From: Immersiella caudata
Lineage: Eukaryota; Ascomycota; Sordariomycetes; Sordariales; Lasiosphaeriaceae
Reading direction: 5' to 3'
Length of the DNA: 64,000 nt
Assembly (NCBI GenBank): GCA_030512335.1
Contig: JAULSU010000005.1
Span: 4,235,501 to 4,299,500, forward strand
The translations under genes and the position numbers were made by a program. Of the stretch, positions 34,796 through 45,477 are shown in pieces. The notes under the pieces were generated by a model that was given only the letters and a program-made list of their open reading frames with translations, had not been told where the DNA came from and did no database searches. The number at the start of each line of letters is the position of its first letter. The stretch's first letter is position 1.

Positions 34796-36655
34796 GTTGG
34801 TTCGCACCGCCAGCTAGCAAACAAAATCAGTCAGCGCCAGCCGCAGGGCTCTTGCTGCGCAAGACTTTAAGAAAGCTGGTGAGAGTCTTCTCACCTTTCG
34901 TGGCCGATTTCGATCTACCTGCGTATTGCCTCACTTCGCATCGAACCCACAAGTACCGGTACATCAACACGTCGACCCCCGTTCGCAGACCCGGCGCCAC
35001 GCTTGCATATACACCGTTTGTCGTCGAAATCGAAGCCTGGCAATTGGTCAGCACCCCACGGTCACACAAGTCAAGGGTGCTTGATTTGTTTCGGCGCGAC
35101 GATCATTGGTCAACGGCCTCAAGCCCTCCAACGCGAAGTGGGTGGGGAGGATCGCAGGAAGGAGGGCGGAATGTCTTGTGATATGGCTTGGTGTGGCTTG
35201 GGGTTGCGCCAGTTGTAGCTCCATCACACGTGGGATGGGTGCGGGTCTACTACCTTTGGATGCGTTGTTGTGAGAAGTGTCCGTCCCTGTCATGCATGAT
35301 ATGCGATGCGACGACGGCATACCATCCCAAGGCAAGATAGGCGAGTGGCGACGACAACCCGGTTCCCAGAGAATGTGACTCGGGAAGCCCGTGTGTGGGA
35401 GACACACGAAGCTCTCGTCTCTCAAAGAGGGGGAATGGAGGGGGAGAAGAAAGCCAAGAACGAGCGAATGCACAGCGTACCTTCCAAGTTTAGCTTCGGG
35501 GACTAGAGGGGTCGGGAAGGCACGATGACCTGCATCCAAAAATCAACTCAACGGTGCAGGCCGCGCCAGGAAGAGAAAAGACACCACGTATATTGCGTAA
35601 AGAAAAACTGAAGCACGCACCGTGTGGATATCGTCCCAGATGTTGCCACAATGCCGCCGTGGTGGTTGAAGCGGGCCGCAGCGAACCGCCGGAATCAAGC
35701 AGCAGGCAGTGAGTGGGCCTGAGTGACGTGACGCGGAACCAAACAAGCATGGAACAGCTGACAGCAACTCCACCCTTTCCACGAGCTTGCTGCGTGACTG
35801 CGGGTACTTTGAACAACACAAACACTTCCGGGTGGGATTCTGCGGTGTTTTGCCAGCACCAGCCCGGTGGACGGCGAGCAAATGCGGATAGCGGACACCG
35901 AGCCGCACTTGTCGGCCTTCTAGACGTTCCAAACCCGGAGTACCTTGCAGGCTGAGCTACATCATCGCTTGAGGCAAAATACCCTTCCAGGTTCGAGTTG
36001 CACCGCACATATCCAGGCCAGGCAAGTGTTACGAGTGTTAGTCACACCCGCAGTTCGCATTGCGTCATGACAGTGTGGGTGTGAAGCCCCCTCCAGCACA
36101 CAATTACTTGGCTCGGCCTATGACCCGGAATCAGCGGCTAGCGCCACGCTCTCCAGCGCTCCCGCACAGCGGGGATCCGATCTTCGGCCGTTGGTTGGCG
36201 TCCCGCTTACCTAAGACATGGAATCAGCCCCCGGGAGTTGTGGGGGTTGGACAGCCCAGAAGCCCAGATCCTGGTCTCTCAGTCAAGGCAGGGGGACCTC
36301 TCATGCAAGGAGGAGCATTCTGTCACCTCGTATCGCTTGAGGAGACACACTATCGACGCCTCGGCGGTGACGTGCATGAAGAAACGGCATCACAGGTTTC
36401 GCGTGACAACGCCTTTGCCAAGGGCTGGCTGAGGGCTTCTGCCTCTTCACAACGCCGAGATGTGTAAGTCCGCGGCCTCAGACGTGGTCAGTTGATCAAA
36501 ACAGGTCTTCCGCCTTCTTTTTTCCACCAATACAAATGTTTAGGGACGTTAGTTTCATTTGTGAAACCCAGACAACCAACGGCCAAGTCTAATGCAACCA
36601 AATCATACCAATACCATCCGCCCATCCATCATGCAGTCCCAATTTTACACTCTCC
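34796..36655. other. Intergenic between sidC and sidA
   Basis: 1.86 kb between the sidA stop and the sidC start. No gene is supported, and I found no exact ATCWGATAA site here. It should hold the sidC promoter and the sidA terminator. Confidence 0.45.
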
Positions 36656-38451
36656 TCACTTCGAACCAGCGCTCTTGCCAAAGATGTTTCCCACCATCTC
36701 CCCAGACCTCGTAGACAGAACAGAAAGAAGGGTATCACTCAACTGTGACATGGTTAGCACCTTGCAAAAGTCACGAAGAACAGAGACACTTACACCGTGG
36801 GTCGCCTCGCAACATCCCTGAAGCCACACACCTGCCTCTGGCGCTACCGCTCCAGGCGTGAAACGTACTGCGTAGTTTCTTGAAACCTCCAGAACGCGCT
36901 GGCGGGCGTCCTCAGTCTCCACGAGCCAGCGGTCTTTCCTCGCAACCGGCACTGAACCGTTCTCTGTGCTCTCCGGCAGCAGGGGCCAGATATCCTTGAG
37001 CATATCAACGTGTGCCCTCCTTTGATAACCAGTAGCACAGATGATGAGATCCACCTCCAGGTCCTCCTCCTCAAGGAGCGGGCCGTCTTGCGTCTCCGCC
37101 TCGCCGGGAAGGCTCAGAGCAACCTTGAGCTGCAATTTGTCGCCCTTCTCGTTGATGTTGACAAGCTTTCTGCCAGCCAAAATGCGATGAGGCCACTTCT
37201 TCTCGTCAACGCCAAGAGTTCGCCTTTGATGGTACATCTTTTCGTAGAGGTGCTCAATCAACTCCAGGCGGACGACGCTGTAGTTGGTGGCACGGGCATC
37301 CTCCAGTAATGCAGCGCGGTATTCTGAAGACCTGGGGTAAACCCGGTCAATGTACTCGGGGTTGAAGATGGAGTTGACGCTGGCCCACGTTAGCTCGGGA
37401 CAGATGAAATCAGCAGGAACCGTGCTTACAATGGAGAGTCATCAGATGGCCTCAAAAACTCAGACCTCATGATGAGGTAGGTCTTGCTGTTGGGGTAGAG
37501 GTTTTGAACGTTGTTGAAGATTTCGGCAGCGCTCTGGCCGGCACCAACCACAGCAACGCGGTAAGGGGCCGAGGAGTCACTCAGTAGCTTAGGAACATGC
37601 TGCGCATATTGGGAAGAGTGGATGACCCGAGGGTTCTTGGCGGGCAGCATCTTGGGCATCGAGGCTTGGCCACCAAGGGCGAGAACAACGTTGCGAGCGG
37701 TGTACGACGCAATCTCCCCAGAGATGGCGTTCCGGGACTTGACGGTGAAGGTCTCAAGAGGCCCGTCCTCCTTGACAGGAGCCACTGAGACGACCTCGTT
37801 TTGATACTTGACGGCATCGTCAAAGTGGCGGGCGCACCACCGGAGGTAGTCCTCAAATTCTACGCGAGCCGGGGTGAAGGTGTCGAGGTTGGTGAACTCA
37901 ACAAGCCGGTTGTTTTTGTGAAGATAGTTGAGGAATGTGAAATTGGATCGGGGGTTGCGGAGCGAGGCAAGATCTTTGATGAATGAAATCTGCATCTTTG
38001 CGCCTGGAAGCAGCATGCCGGCGTGCCAGGCAAACTGCGCCTGCTTCTCCAGGAAGAGGACCTTGGGGGGCGTCTTCAACCGTCCGGCCTCCATCTCATC
38101 GTGAAGGGCGATGGCGATGGCAACACTTGCCGGGCCAAAGCCAATGCAGACCAAGTCGTAAACCGAGTCCGGTGTTGCCGGCCTCACAAATGGGCTCTTG
38201 GTAACAGTGTTGTCTTCGGTGTGGACGACAGCGGGGCCCTCGGCGACCGGTGCGACAGCGCCGTTCACCAGCTCCGGTACATCATCGTGAAACCCATTGA
38301 CGACGCCATTCATAGGCTTGACGGGATGTGTAGTTCCGTTCTGGTGGGTGGTGGGATCGATGACGTCGGCCGTGGGGCCATTGCGGATCTGCTCGGTAGC
38401 GGTCACAGAGGCAGAGTTGCCCATGGTGTCGGTGTCAAAGTGCGGCGACAT
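36656..38451 (-). CDS. sidA: L-ornithine N5-monooxygenase
   Basis: FAD- and NADPH-dependent enzyme that hydroxylates ornithine N5, the first committed step of hydroxamate siderophore synthesis. Exons 38451-37430, 37379-36794 and 36742-36656 join in frame to 564 aa, with 50- and 51-bp introns. Visible motifs: FAD-binding VCIGFGPASVAIA, the NADPH-binding VAVVGAGQSAAEIF, LIICATGYQRR (the ATG-Y motif near the C-terminus), and the block DDSPFVNSIFNPEYID formed across the first intron. The C-terminus HGLSDTLLSVL is formed across the second. The N-terminal ~85 residues are a low-complexity extension. sidC follows on the same strand 1.9 kb downstream. Four iron-GATA-type sites upstream suggest repression in high iron. 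Confidence 0.95.
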
Positions 38452-39243
38452 TGCTGGCTGGGGACGTTGCAGGGAAGATGTCAATATGTATTCGCGACAA
38501 GTAGAGGCTGGCGAACTTAAGCGGAGTGACGGAAGGATCTCGGGGTCGCGGGCAGGGCCTAGCGCACACGACGGCGCGCTGAGAGGCTTGAGGGTGGGTG
38601 AGATTTGTCTCTGGCTGGCTGTCCTCCCACGCTCCACAGCAGCAAAATGGCTGGACGTAAAGAGTCGGGGGCAAAAGGAAGCCTGGAGGGTGTGCGAGGG
38701 CAGGAATCGTCTAGATAGCAGCTAGAGAAAGCGAGACGGGACGGGAGCACAAGAGGTGGCCGCAACTGCCGTTTTGATAGGAACCGAGCCCGGGTCGCTG
38801 GAGACGAGCTTCAGCTTATTCCGCTGGAACCCTCGCAAGCCGAGGGAGACTGGCCGGGAAGCGCTCGACGGAATACCCCTACCCAGCGCTCACGACCACC
38901 TCCGCTTTATCCCGCAAAAACACGCGAATCGATGCATTGGGTCGGGGTCGAGGTTTGGCCAACGTGCGTGCCGCTGCGGAGTCCATTCTGTTTCGAGCAA
39001 AGGGTGACGCGATTTAATTGATGCTTGTGGGGGGGAAACGGCGAAAATTTTCGTCGCGGCCGGGCTGCGATCGACGGCTTGGATGGTCGCTTGCGGGTGC
39101 TGAGGTGGTGAGGAGGAGGCAAGGCACTAGGAAGGGGTAAAGAGAGTGCTGTTGATGATGCACGCTTCTGCACGGCCTGTCCATTTCTGCCAGGATCTTG
39201 CCGGGGATCCCAGCAAGCACAGCGGCATCGGCGTTATCTTCGG

Positions 39244-39252
39244 ATCTGATAA
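39244..39252 (+). promoter_or_regulatory. Iron-GATA (SreA-type) site 1
   Basis: Exact ATCTGATAA, 793 bp upstream of the sidA ATG. ATCWGATAA is the known extended consensus of fungal iron-regulatory GATA factors (SreA, URBS1, Sre). Confidence 0.6.
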
Positions 39253-39416
39253 GATGGAATAAGTGGGGCGCTGGGGCCCCAAGGCGAAAAATCCGACCCT
39301 ACCTCCATCTCATCATCCACTCATTTCCACCGACGGCTCGCTTTGCCAGGCTCCGACGAACGGCTTTACGCCCTAGCCCGCCCGCCCGTCCGGAGGGGAA
39401 GACAAGCAGAGGGCGT

Positions 39417-39425
39417 TTATCAGAT
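39417..39425 (-). promoter_or_regulatory. Iron-GATA (SreA-type) site 2
   Basis: TTATCAGAT on the plus strand, that is ATCTGATAA on the minus strand, the sidA coding strand. Confidence 0.6.
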
Positions 39426-39918
39426 CGTATGACAACCGTAAGTTCTGGCACGACACGCCGGTGACAACGCTGCACTGCATCCTGGTTCGGCGCCTGGCGC
39501 CCGAGCCTCACCTGGACCTGAACTCAGGCCGGCCATGGCCCGCAGCGGAGCGGAGCGAAATGGTGCGATATCCGACGAGAACAAGGCGGGGGAACGAAGG
39601 GGCGCCTGCGGCTCGCGTCAGTCGGTGCAATGCATGCCATTGCGGGAAGAAAACCCACGCTTCTAAGTGCCGTTCGTTGTCGGAGATGGTCTCTGGGCGC
39701 CAGGATTCACCGAACGCTGGCCCGAGGCCCTGCTTCGAGTCGTGGAACGTAGCGACAGCTGGGGCGACACTGGGCCGTCAATGAGCGAATTTTGCCGGTG
39801 GAGGAGAGAGTGCAGGTCATCCACAGGCCCTGAGTTCGTTGCGTTGCAGCCATCCATACCGGGGTGGTGACTTGTGGGGGGTGGTTGCGCTGATGGCGCA
39901 ATCCCTGTCTATCTGATG

Positions 39919-39927
39919 ATCTGATAA
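39919..39927 (+). promoter_or_regulatory. Iron-GATA (SreA-type) site 3
   Basis: Exact ATCTGATAA, preceded at 39911 by a partial match (ATCTGATGA) and followed at 39930-39934 by TTATC (GATAA on the other strand), so GATA cores cluster here. Confidence 0.6.
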
Positions 39928-40687
39928 GATTATCCATCGCATCAGCGGCTTGGCAAGTGCAAGTTTCGAACCATCGGCCCCACAGTTCTCTCCATGGTCC
40001 AACGCGACTGCCCCTCGTGCGCCCGCGGCCACCCCTCTTTCGAGCATGGGAAAATCTCATTGAGCTCGCAAGCATTGCTCTTCGAAGCCGATTTCGGTCC
40101 TTGCATGTTGTCGGCGTTCAGCGCTTCTTTGCCTAACCCTTTCATGGTGTTTTACTGCGCGGCGAAGCTTCAACGGCCGATCCAGACCGCCTGCGCGATG
40201 ACCAAGGCGTCACCCGGTGCAATTCGAGAACCAGCGAGCCAGCGGCATGCAATCCGCCCGCCAGCAGCCGCCGTGGCTTCGCTGACAGAAAAGATGGCAG
40301 CCGAATACGGGAGGCCCACAACACCTGATGAGAGCTGGCAGAGGTTCTTTTTTGCTCGCTGTTCAAGGAACCGAGCAACGGTATCCTAAGTGGGCCCTGA
40401 ACTAGCAAGTTTTGCGAAAAGAGGTTTGGACGGGCGGTCTCAGCCAATACAACGAGGCGAGCGTGCAAAGTCCGCGTAGCACAGCAGGTTACTCTGGTCC
40501 GAAAATACCCATTCTCCTCTTCTAGCCAAGTGGTACATGTCGTTTTCGGTTTTATCACATGCGAATTCAGCACGGAAATCCCGCTGCGGCATGGTGGAAC
40601 GGCGGTTTGGTGGGTTCCCGTCCCCGCCACGGGCCGCTGAGACTCCCCTGCGGTGAGCAGCCCTCCCTGGGATCCCTCCAGCGACGG

Positions 40688-40696
40688 ATCAGATAA
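40688..40696 (+). promoter_or_regulatory. Iron-GATA (SreA-type) site 4
   Basis: Exact ATCAGATAA, the other W variant of the consensus. About 2.2 kb upstream of sidA and 0.6 kb upstream of the membrane-protein gene at 41318. Confidence 0.5.
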
Positions 40697-41317
40697 GCTT
40701 ACCTGCCGCATCAGCCTCAACCCACTACCGACATCCTCATGACGGCGTTGATGTCTTCATTTCCATTTTCCGTTTCCCCGTGGAGGGCACTATTTTTTAT
40801 CCAGTCTTCGCGGTTGAGCCGGCCACGTTTCATCAAATCGGGAAAATGAAGCGGGACAAGACATGGTACCAAACAATCCCGGATACCCCTCAATCTTTTT
40901 TAAGCATCATTTCCATTCAAGACACAAAGAAGAGCTTGTGCAACCTGCTTCGCCGCGTTCAGTGCGCCCTCGTTGGCAGTCAACAATTGGTCTTGTTCTT
41001 GAAGATTGCACGGCCACCACGTTTTCATTTATCTCGCACGTTGCTGGCAGTAGCCATAGCAATATCGATCCCCGTTGAAGAGCTCTGCAGCACAGAGTTT
41101 GATACCGGGCTGGATATGTTGCGGCAGGTTACCCCAACTATGGCTCTTATATTGCACACCGTCTTACGCGAACGGTGTGATCGGTTTACGCAAACGAATG
41201 CTCTCCCCTATATCCTGAAAATGGTGCCCGTAAGAAAGGTCCCGCTGCCCTCGTGGTTGCAGTTCCTGCAGCATACGCCACACCCAGACTGGTGGTGATG
41301 ACGCGCTCCTCCCATCA

Positions 41318-42130
41318 ATGTCAGCAAACCGAATAAGCCACGAATTCAATTCCACCAGAATGGGCGTCCTGCAAGATGAAAACCTCCCAGAGGTCGTAAC
41401 ATCCCGGCCGATGGAAGTCGACTCCTCCCCACAACTAGCCACCGCCGAGAAAGCCGAGTACGACTGGAAAACCTCCGACCGCGAAAAGTACCCCGTCGTC
41501 TTCGACAGCACACCCAAGTTTCCAGACGATGGCACGGTCAAAATTCTAGACGACACCCCCATCCCATCCCCCACCGACGGAAACACCCTCACCACGCAAC
41601 CCACACTCGTCTCAAGTGCTTGGGAACGCCTCTCCGCCGGCTCCGCCTCCGACAACCCTCCCCCAGTCCCTCCCAAATCTGAACAGCTCATCTGCGGTCT
41701 CCGCCGCCGCACCTTCTTCATAACCCTCACCCTGACCACCCTCCTCATCCTCGCCGCCTCCATCGCCGGTGGCATAGCCGGCTCTCGCGCCGCCAACTCA
41801 AACAAATCCCCCCCTCCACCCCCTCCCCTCTTCCTCAACAACGGCACCGCTCCCGGGGGTCTAGCCTTCCAAGCCTTCTCCGAGCCACAGTACAGCGGAA
41901 CCGCCACGCCCATCATGCAAGAAGAAGGGTTCTTTGATATCGGGGAGAGGAGGAGTTATGTCTGGCTTCCGGATGATACGAGGTGTTGTTTGACGTTTTG
42001 CAAGGATAGGACGACGTCGACGGGGTGGTGGTGCGCTACGAGGTATAGGCCGAATGCGTCGGATGTGTTTTCGAGGGTTTATATTTGGTGTGGGGGGAAT
42101 GATGGAATTAAGAATGAGACTTGTTCGTGA
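41318..42130 (+). CDS. Single-pass membrane protein, unknown family
   Basis: 270-aa protein. Residues 1-130 are polar, Pro/Ser/Asp-rich and presumably cytosolic, ending in the basic stop GLRRR. One transmembrane segment lies at about 132-155 (TFFITLTLTTLLILAASIAGGIAG). It is followed by a short linker with six prolines (about 165-170) and a ~100-residue Cys-containing domain with two N-glycosylation sequons (NNGT, NETC) that would be extracellular. The topology is type II. The Cys-rich end (RCCLTFCKD, WWCAT, IWCGG) suggests a disulphide-stabilised module. No family recognised. A second ATG at 41360 is an equally possible start. Confidence 0.75.
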   Translation: MSANRISHEFNSTRMGVLQDENLPEVVTSRPMEVDSSPQLATAEKAEYDWKTSDREKYPVVFDSTPKFPDDGTVKILDDTPIPSPTDGNTLTTQPTLVSSAWERLSAGSASDNPPPVPPKSEQLICGLRRRTFFITLTLTTLLILAASIAGGIAGSRAANSNKSPPPPPPLFLNNGTAPGGLAFQAFSEPQYSGTATPIMQEEGFFDIGERRSYVWLPDDTRCCLTFCKDRTTSTGWWCATRYRPNASDVFSRVYIWCGGNDGIKNETCS

Positions 42131-42497
42131 TGCTGTGGGAAGGACCTGAACCGTATGAAGATAGTCGAATGGTCAATGAGAGAGAGTTCAGTGGCGTACG
42201 GACGGACGGAGTTGTATGGTTATGAACCGGAAGTGGGAATCAGTTATGACTGGTTGTTTGGTTGGAATGCGAAAGCTGGTTGGATTAAAAGGGGTCGTGG
42301 TAGCTACCTACGGTGCTGGTTGAATAGTCGAGTATGGCGAGATGTCAGGGACTGGCTTTCATTCACACATTACCCAACATCTCTCACGCGGTCCAAAATA
42401 GGAGACACAATTCTTCAGACTTGAAAAAGAAAGAGAACATCCCATTCTCCCCGGGAGCCTAAAAGGTTTGTGTCAAAGGACAACAAAAAAGAATGGT
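42131..42497. other. Intergenic, 3' flank of the membrane-protein gene
   Basis: No gene seen; a short open frame without features. Confidence 0.4.
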
Positions 42498-42607
42498 TGA
42501 CGAGAGTGGGATTCGAACCCACGCCCTTTCGGACTACGGAATCATGAACCATGATGTAATTAAGGTATTCCTTAACGTAGCGCCTTAGACCGCTCGGCCA
42601 TCTCGCC
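42498..42607 (-). tRNA. tRNA-Leu (anticodon AAG) with intron
   Basis: Reading the minus strand from 42607: acceptor GGCGAGA pairs with TCTCGTC at the 3' end. A D-arm TGGCCGAGCGGT and T-arm GTGGGTTCGAATCCCAC are present. The anticodon stem CTACG/CGTAG closes a loop TTAAGG..C with anticodon AAG. About 30 bases of intron follow position 37. The extra arm is long, as in leucine tRNAs. Confidence 0.88.
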
Positions 42608-42992
42608 TTTTGATGTTTGATCGTGTCGATATTGCGGATTCTGGCTGTGCGCCTGCGATGCGACGCTGTGGAGTGAATTGGGTTGGTTGGGTTTGGGGTA
42701 TTCAGGGGCTGACGCGTGAGGGAAAACAACGGTTGGTGAGTTTGCGTGAGAAAGAAAGTCGAATTCACTATGGCATTGAGGTACTGGGCTGCCATTCTGA
42801 TCTTGTACATTGCGAGTATGGATACAAAGCGGACGTCCTGGTCAAACTCGAATGTCCCTGGCCCGGGCATTTTCTCTGGAGCCCCTTGTTGCGTTAATTA
42901 GACCAGTGTTTCCTTCATTGCGTGGCTGTATCCAAATAACACGTCGCCACCAACTCCACATCCAAACAACCCCCCAGATGACAATGTCTCTC
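42608..42992. other. Intergenic between tRNA-Leu and the Zn2Cys6 gene
   Basis: 385 bp. No gene seen. It should contain the tRNA upstream region and the 3' end of the Zn2Cys6 gene. Confidence 0.4.
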
Positions 42993-44832
42993 CTACGAAA
43001 ACGAAGGCATACCCCCCAAAGTCCTCACCGCAGCATTATACACCCCCAACATATCCCCCTCTCCATCCTCACACCCACTCACGTCCGACGCCAAATCCTT
43101 CTGAACCCAAGCTCGAGTCACCATCTCCCGCGCAACACTCATATTCCCAAACGGCTTGGCTTTGATACCCGCCTGGATCTTGTCCAGTATCAACCTCCTC
43201 TCGTCTTCTGTCCGGGCTTCCAGCGCGACGACGAAGAGGGGCCAGGGGCGTTCGCAGTATGGAAGGAGCGAGAGGGTTTCGAAGGCTGAGTCGATTGGAG
43301 AGCGTACATTGGGTGAAGAGAGTGGAAGACCCTGGGCGACGCGGAGGAGGTAGATGTGGACTGCGTGGCGATAAAAGAGAGCGGAGTTCTGGGAGTTTGA
43401 AATGTGCGTCTCGCGTGAGTCTGGGTAATCTAACGAGATGGCTTCGACTCGGGTTACTTGAACGAGGTTCTTAATCCGGTAGTTGAGCGTGCGCAGAGTT
43501 GAGAGGTGGGATGGGGAGAGATGACGAGGGTCGGTGCGTTCGTAGACGGCTGAGACGGTTTGGGAGAGCAGATCCAAGAGTTCGAGGGAGCAGCCAGCGC
43601 TTGTGAGGACCTAGACACGTGTAAGTACGCATCAAGCGGGGACAAGGGACGCTTACGATCTGGCGCATCGGGGAGAATGCGGCTTTCGATACGACGGCGC
43701 CTGTGTCTGTCGGCGACTCACAGCGCTTGGCGTGCCAGTGGCGTGCGCTGAACTTGTACATGGTGTCGTGGTAAAAGATCCAGTCCAGTATCATGGCACA
43801 ATCTCCTTCGTAGTTCTCATGTGCTGTGTGGATCGAGCTGGCCAGCTGCTTGCTCCCGCAAAGGAAGACTGAACAGTTGATGGTTGATGCATTGAGATAG
43901 AGACCCTGTGTCGGTTAGCAGTGTCTGCCATCAAGGAGGAGGGTGAGGCCTACCTCGTAGACACTCAGCAGCATGCTTGCTGCCATGGCTTGGAACGCTT
44001 CCTTGGTGTCTAGATTTCCCGAGCTTAGTCGACCTATGCTCTTTTGCAGGGCACTGATAGAGTTGGCTTTGTGGATAAGAGCGACCTCCTCCTGGCCGAT
44101 GTGGTGGTATGAGATTGCAGCCACGGCGTGACGTGTAGCTTGTGCGGGTGGATGATCATCTCCGAGGGACATCCTGACCAGCAACCCATACAAGTCTTCG
44201 CCCATGTTCTCACATGTCGACGATACGAGCCTCGAGACTGCACGGTAGCCTGTTTCCGTCAGAGTGATCTCTTTGGTAGCTACTGGTGGCACTCACGGTT
44301 AGTCTCCAGATAGGGGTCAAAGTTGGCCATCCCTCTGCTGAAAGGATCCCGAGGTATTGACGCCCTGAGAAGCTGCCTTGCCATGGAGTCCAGTCTGTCG
44401 TTTCGCATCACGGATTTCATCAAGGACCCAGGTCTGGTTGTCGTCCTACGAGCCCCGTTTTTGATCTCGACGTCTTGGCTCGTGGCGTTGATGAACTCTA
44501 ACTTCTTTGTCCGGATGGTTAGAATTCTGTGCCGATGCCCCTCGGCAAGCCTGCGAGTGTCGTTTGGACGTGGCCATGAAAGCTTCAAGCCGTAGCCAAG
44601 ACATTGCATGCCACGGCGCTCGCAGTTTTTGCATCCTGGCTCTGCCCTATCACAAGCAACTTTGCGTGCTGGAACTTGGGTTAGTAACTACTTGCGTTGG
44701 CCCCTTTTGTCACTTACACCGGCAGTTCCAGCACCTCCTCTGTGAGGGATTGCTCGGTTGTTTCCGTGTTTTGGCCATGGGCTCCGTGCTGTGTCCGGTC
44801 AAGGAAGGTGCGACTGACGAGGAGACGTCCAT
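42993..44832 (-). CDS. Zn2Cys6 (C6 fungal-type) transcription factor
   Basis: Five exons (44832-44718, 44668-44297, 44249-43954, 43905-43657, 43610-42993) with 46-49-bp introns join in frame to 549 aa. The first intron splits the DNA-binding domain. Across it reads CWNC, then RSRKVA, C, DRAEPG, C, KN, C, ERRGMQ, C, which is a perfect C-x2-C-x6-C-x6-C-x2-C-x6-C binuclear zinc cluster at about residues 35-61. The rest is a helical region typical of the fungal-specific middle/ligand domain. It should act in the nucleus on CGG-type sites; target genes are unknown. It diverges from the WW/FF protein gene at 45478. Confidence 0.9.
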
Positions 44833-45477
44833 GGTCGTGGTGATCTGGGACTCCTGCCTGAACTTATGCACACGGGGTACGTTCGCGTGGCTGCACGTCT
44901 GCTGCCCAATGTTTTGCGTCTGGAGATGGCATTGAGTCCCAAGTGACGAGGCGGATTATTAATGGTCATCCTGCGGTCTCGGGGTGTGATTGGCCAAAGG
45001 TGGCCTAATGGCGGCTTGGGATTGCCAACATCCCGCTGGGCAACGCCCAAATGCCAACAATACGGGCATCTTTGCAGACCGCACTGTTTACTTGCTGAAA
45101 GGGCTTCAAGGTTCGCTGACCTGCGTAAGGTACCCCAGTGGGAGCTCGTATAACTTGGCACATTGCGTGTGGAATACGCGCCGCCAGCTGGGCGCTCATT
45201 GTCCGCTCGGCCACCCCGAACTGTCAGTCAAGTTTCTGAGGAGGCTCCGCTAGAATATGGTAGGTATCGGTATCCTATTAATCAGTCTAGGGAGCTTGGG
45301 AGCTTTGTTCTCGTGGCCGTAATGAAAAGGTGAGGAAGTAGGTCGAGTGTCGCTAATGGATGGTGGGGCCTAGCGGCAACTGCCGTCGCGACGTCAGACC
45401 CACTCATTTCTTTTGGCGATGGTCGCGAAGCTCGTCCTCGACAACAACGGCCCAGCTTTCCACCCACTGCCGGCGCC
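44833..45477. other. Divergent promoter region
   Basis: 645 bp between the Zn2Cys6 gene (minus) and the WW/FF gene (plus). It contains ccaat-type motifs (attggcc near 44989) but no gene. Confidence 0.4.

Larger units (their letters stand above)
38452..41317. other. Long intergenic region upstream of sidA
   Basis: 2.9 kb without a supported gene, between divergent sidA (minus) and a membrane-protein gene (plus). It contains the four iron-GATA sites listed separately and a CCAAT near 40444. Open frames are short and unsupported. The length suggests a long regulatory region or an extended sidA leader. Confidence 0.5.

Noticed and set aside
36060..36467. 135-residue frame between sidA and sidC
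   Set aside because: Low-complexity composition and no domain; other frames overlap it. Probably promoter/terminator DNA.
42415..42870. 151-residue minus-strand frame spanning tRNA-Leu
   Set aside because: It runs through the tRNA gene, which is unambiguous, and has no protein features outside it.
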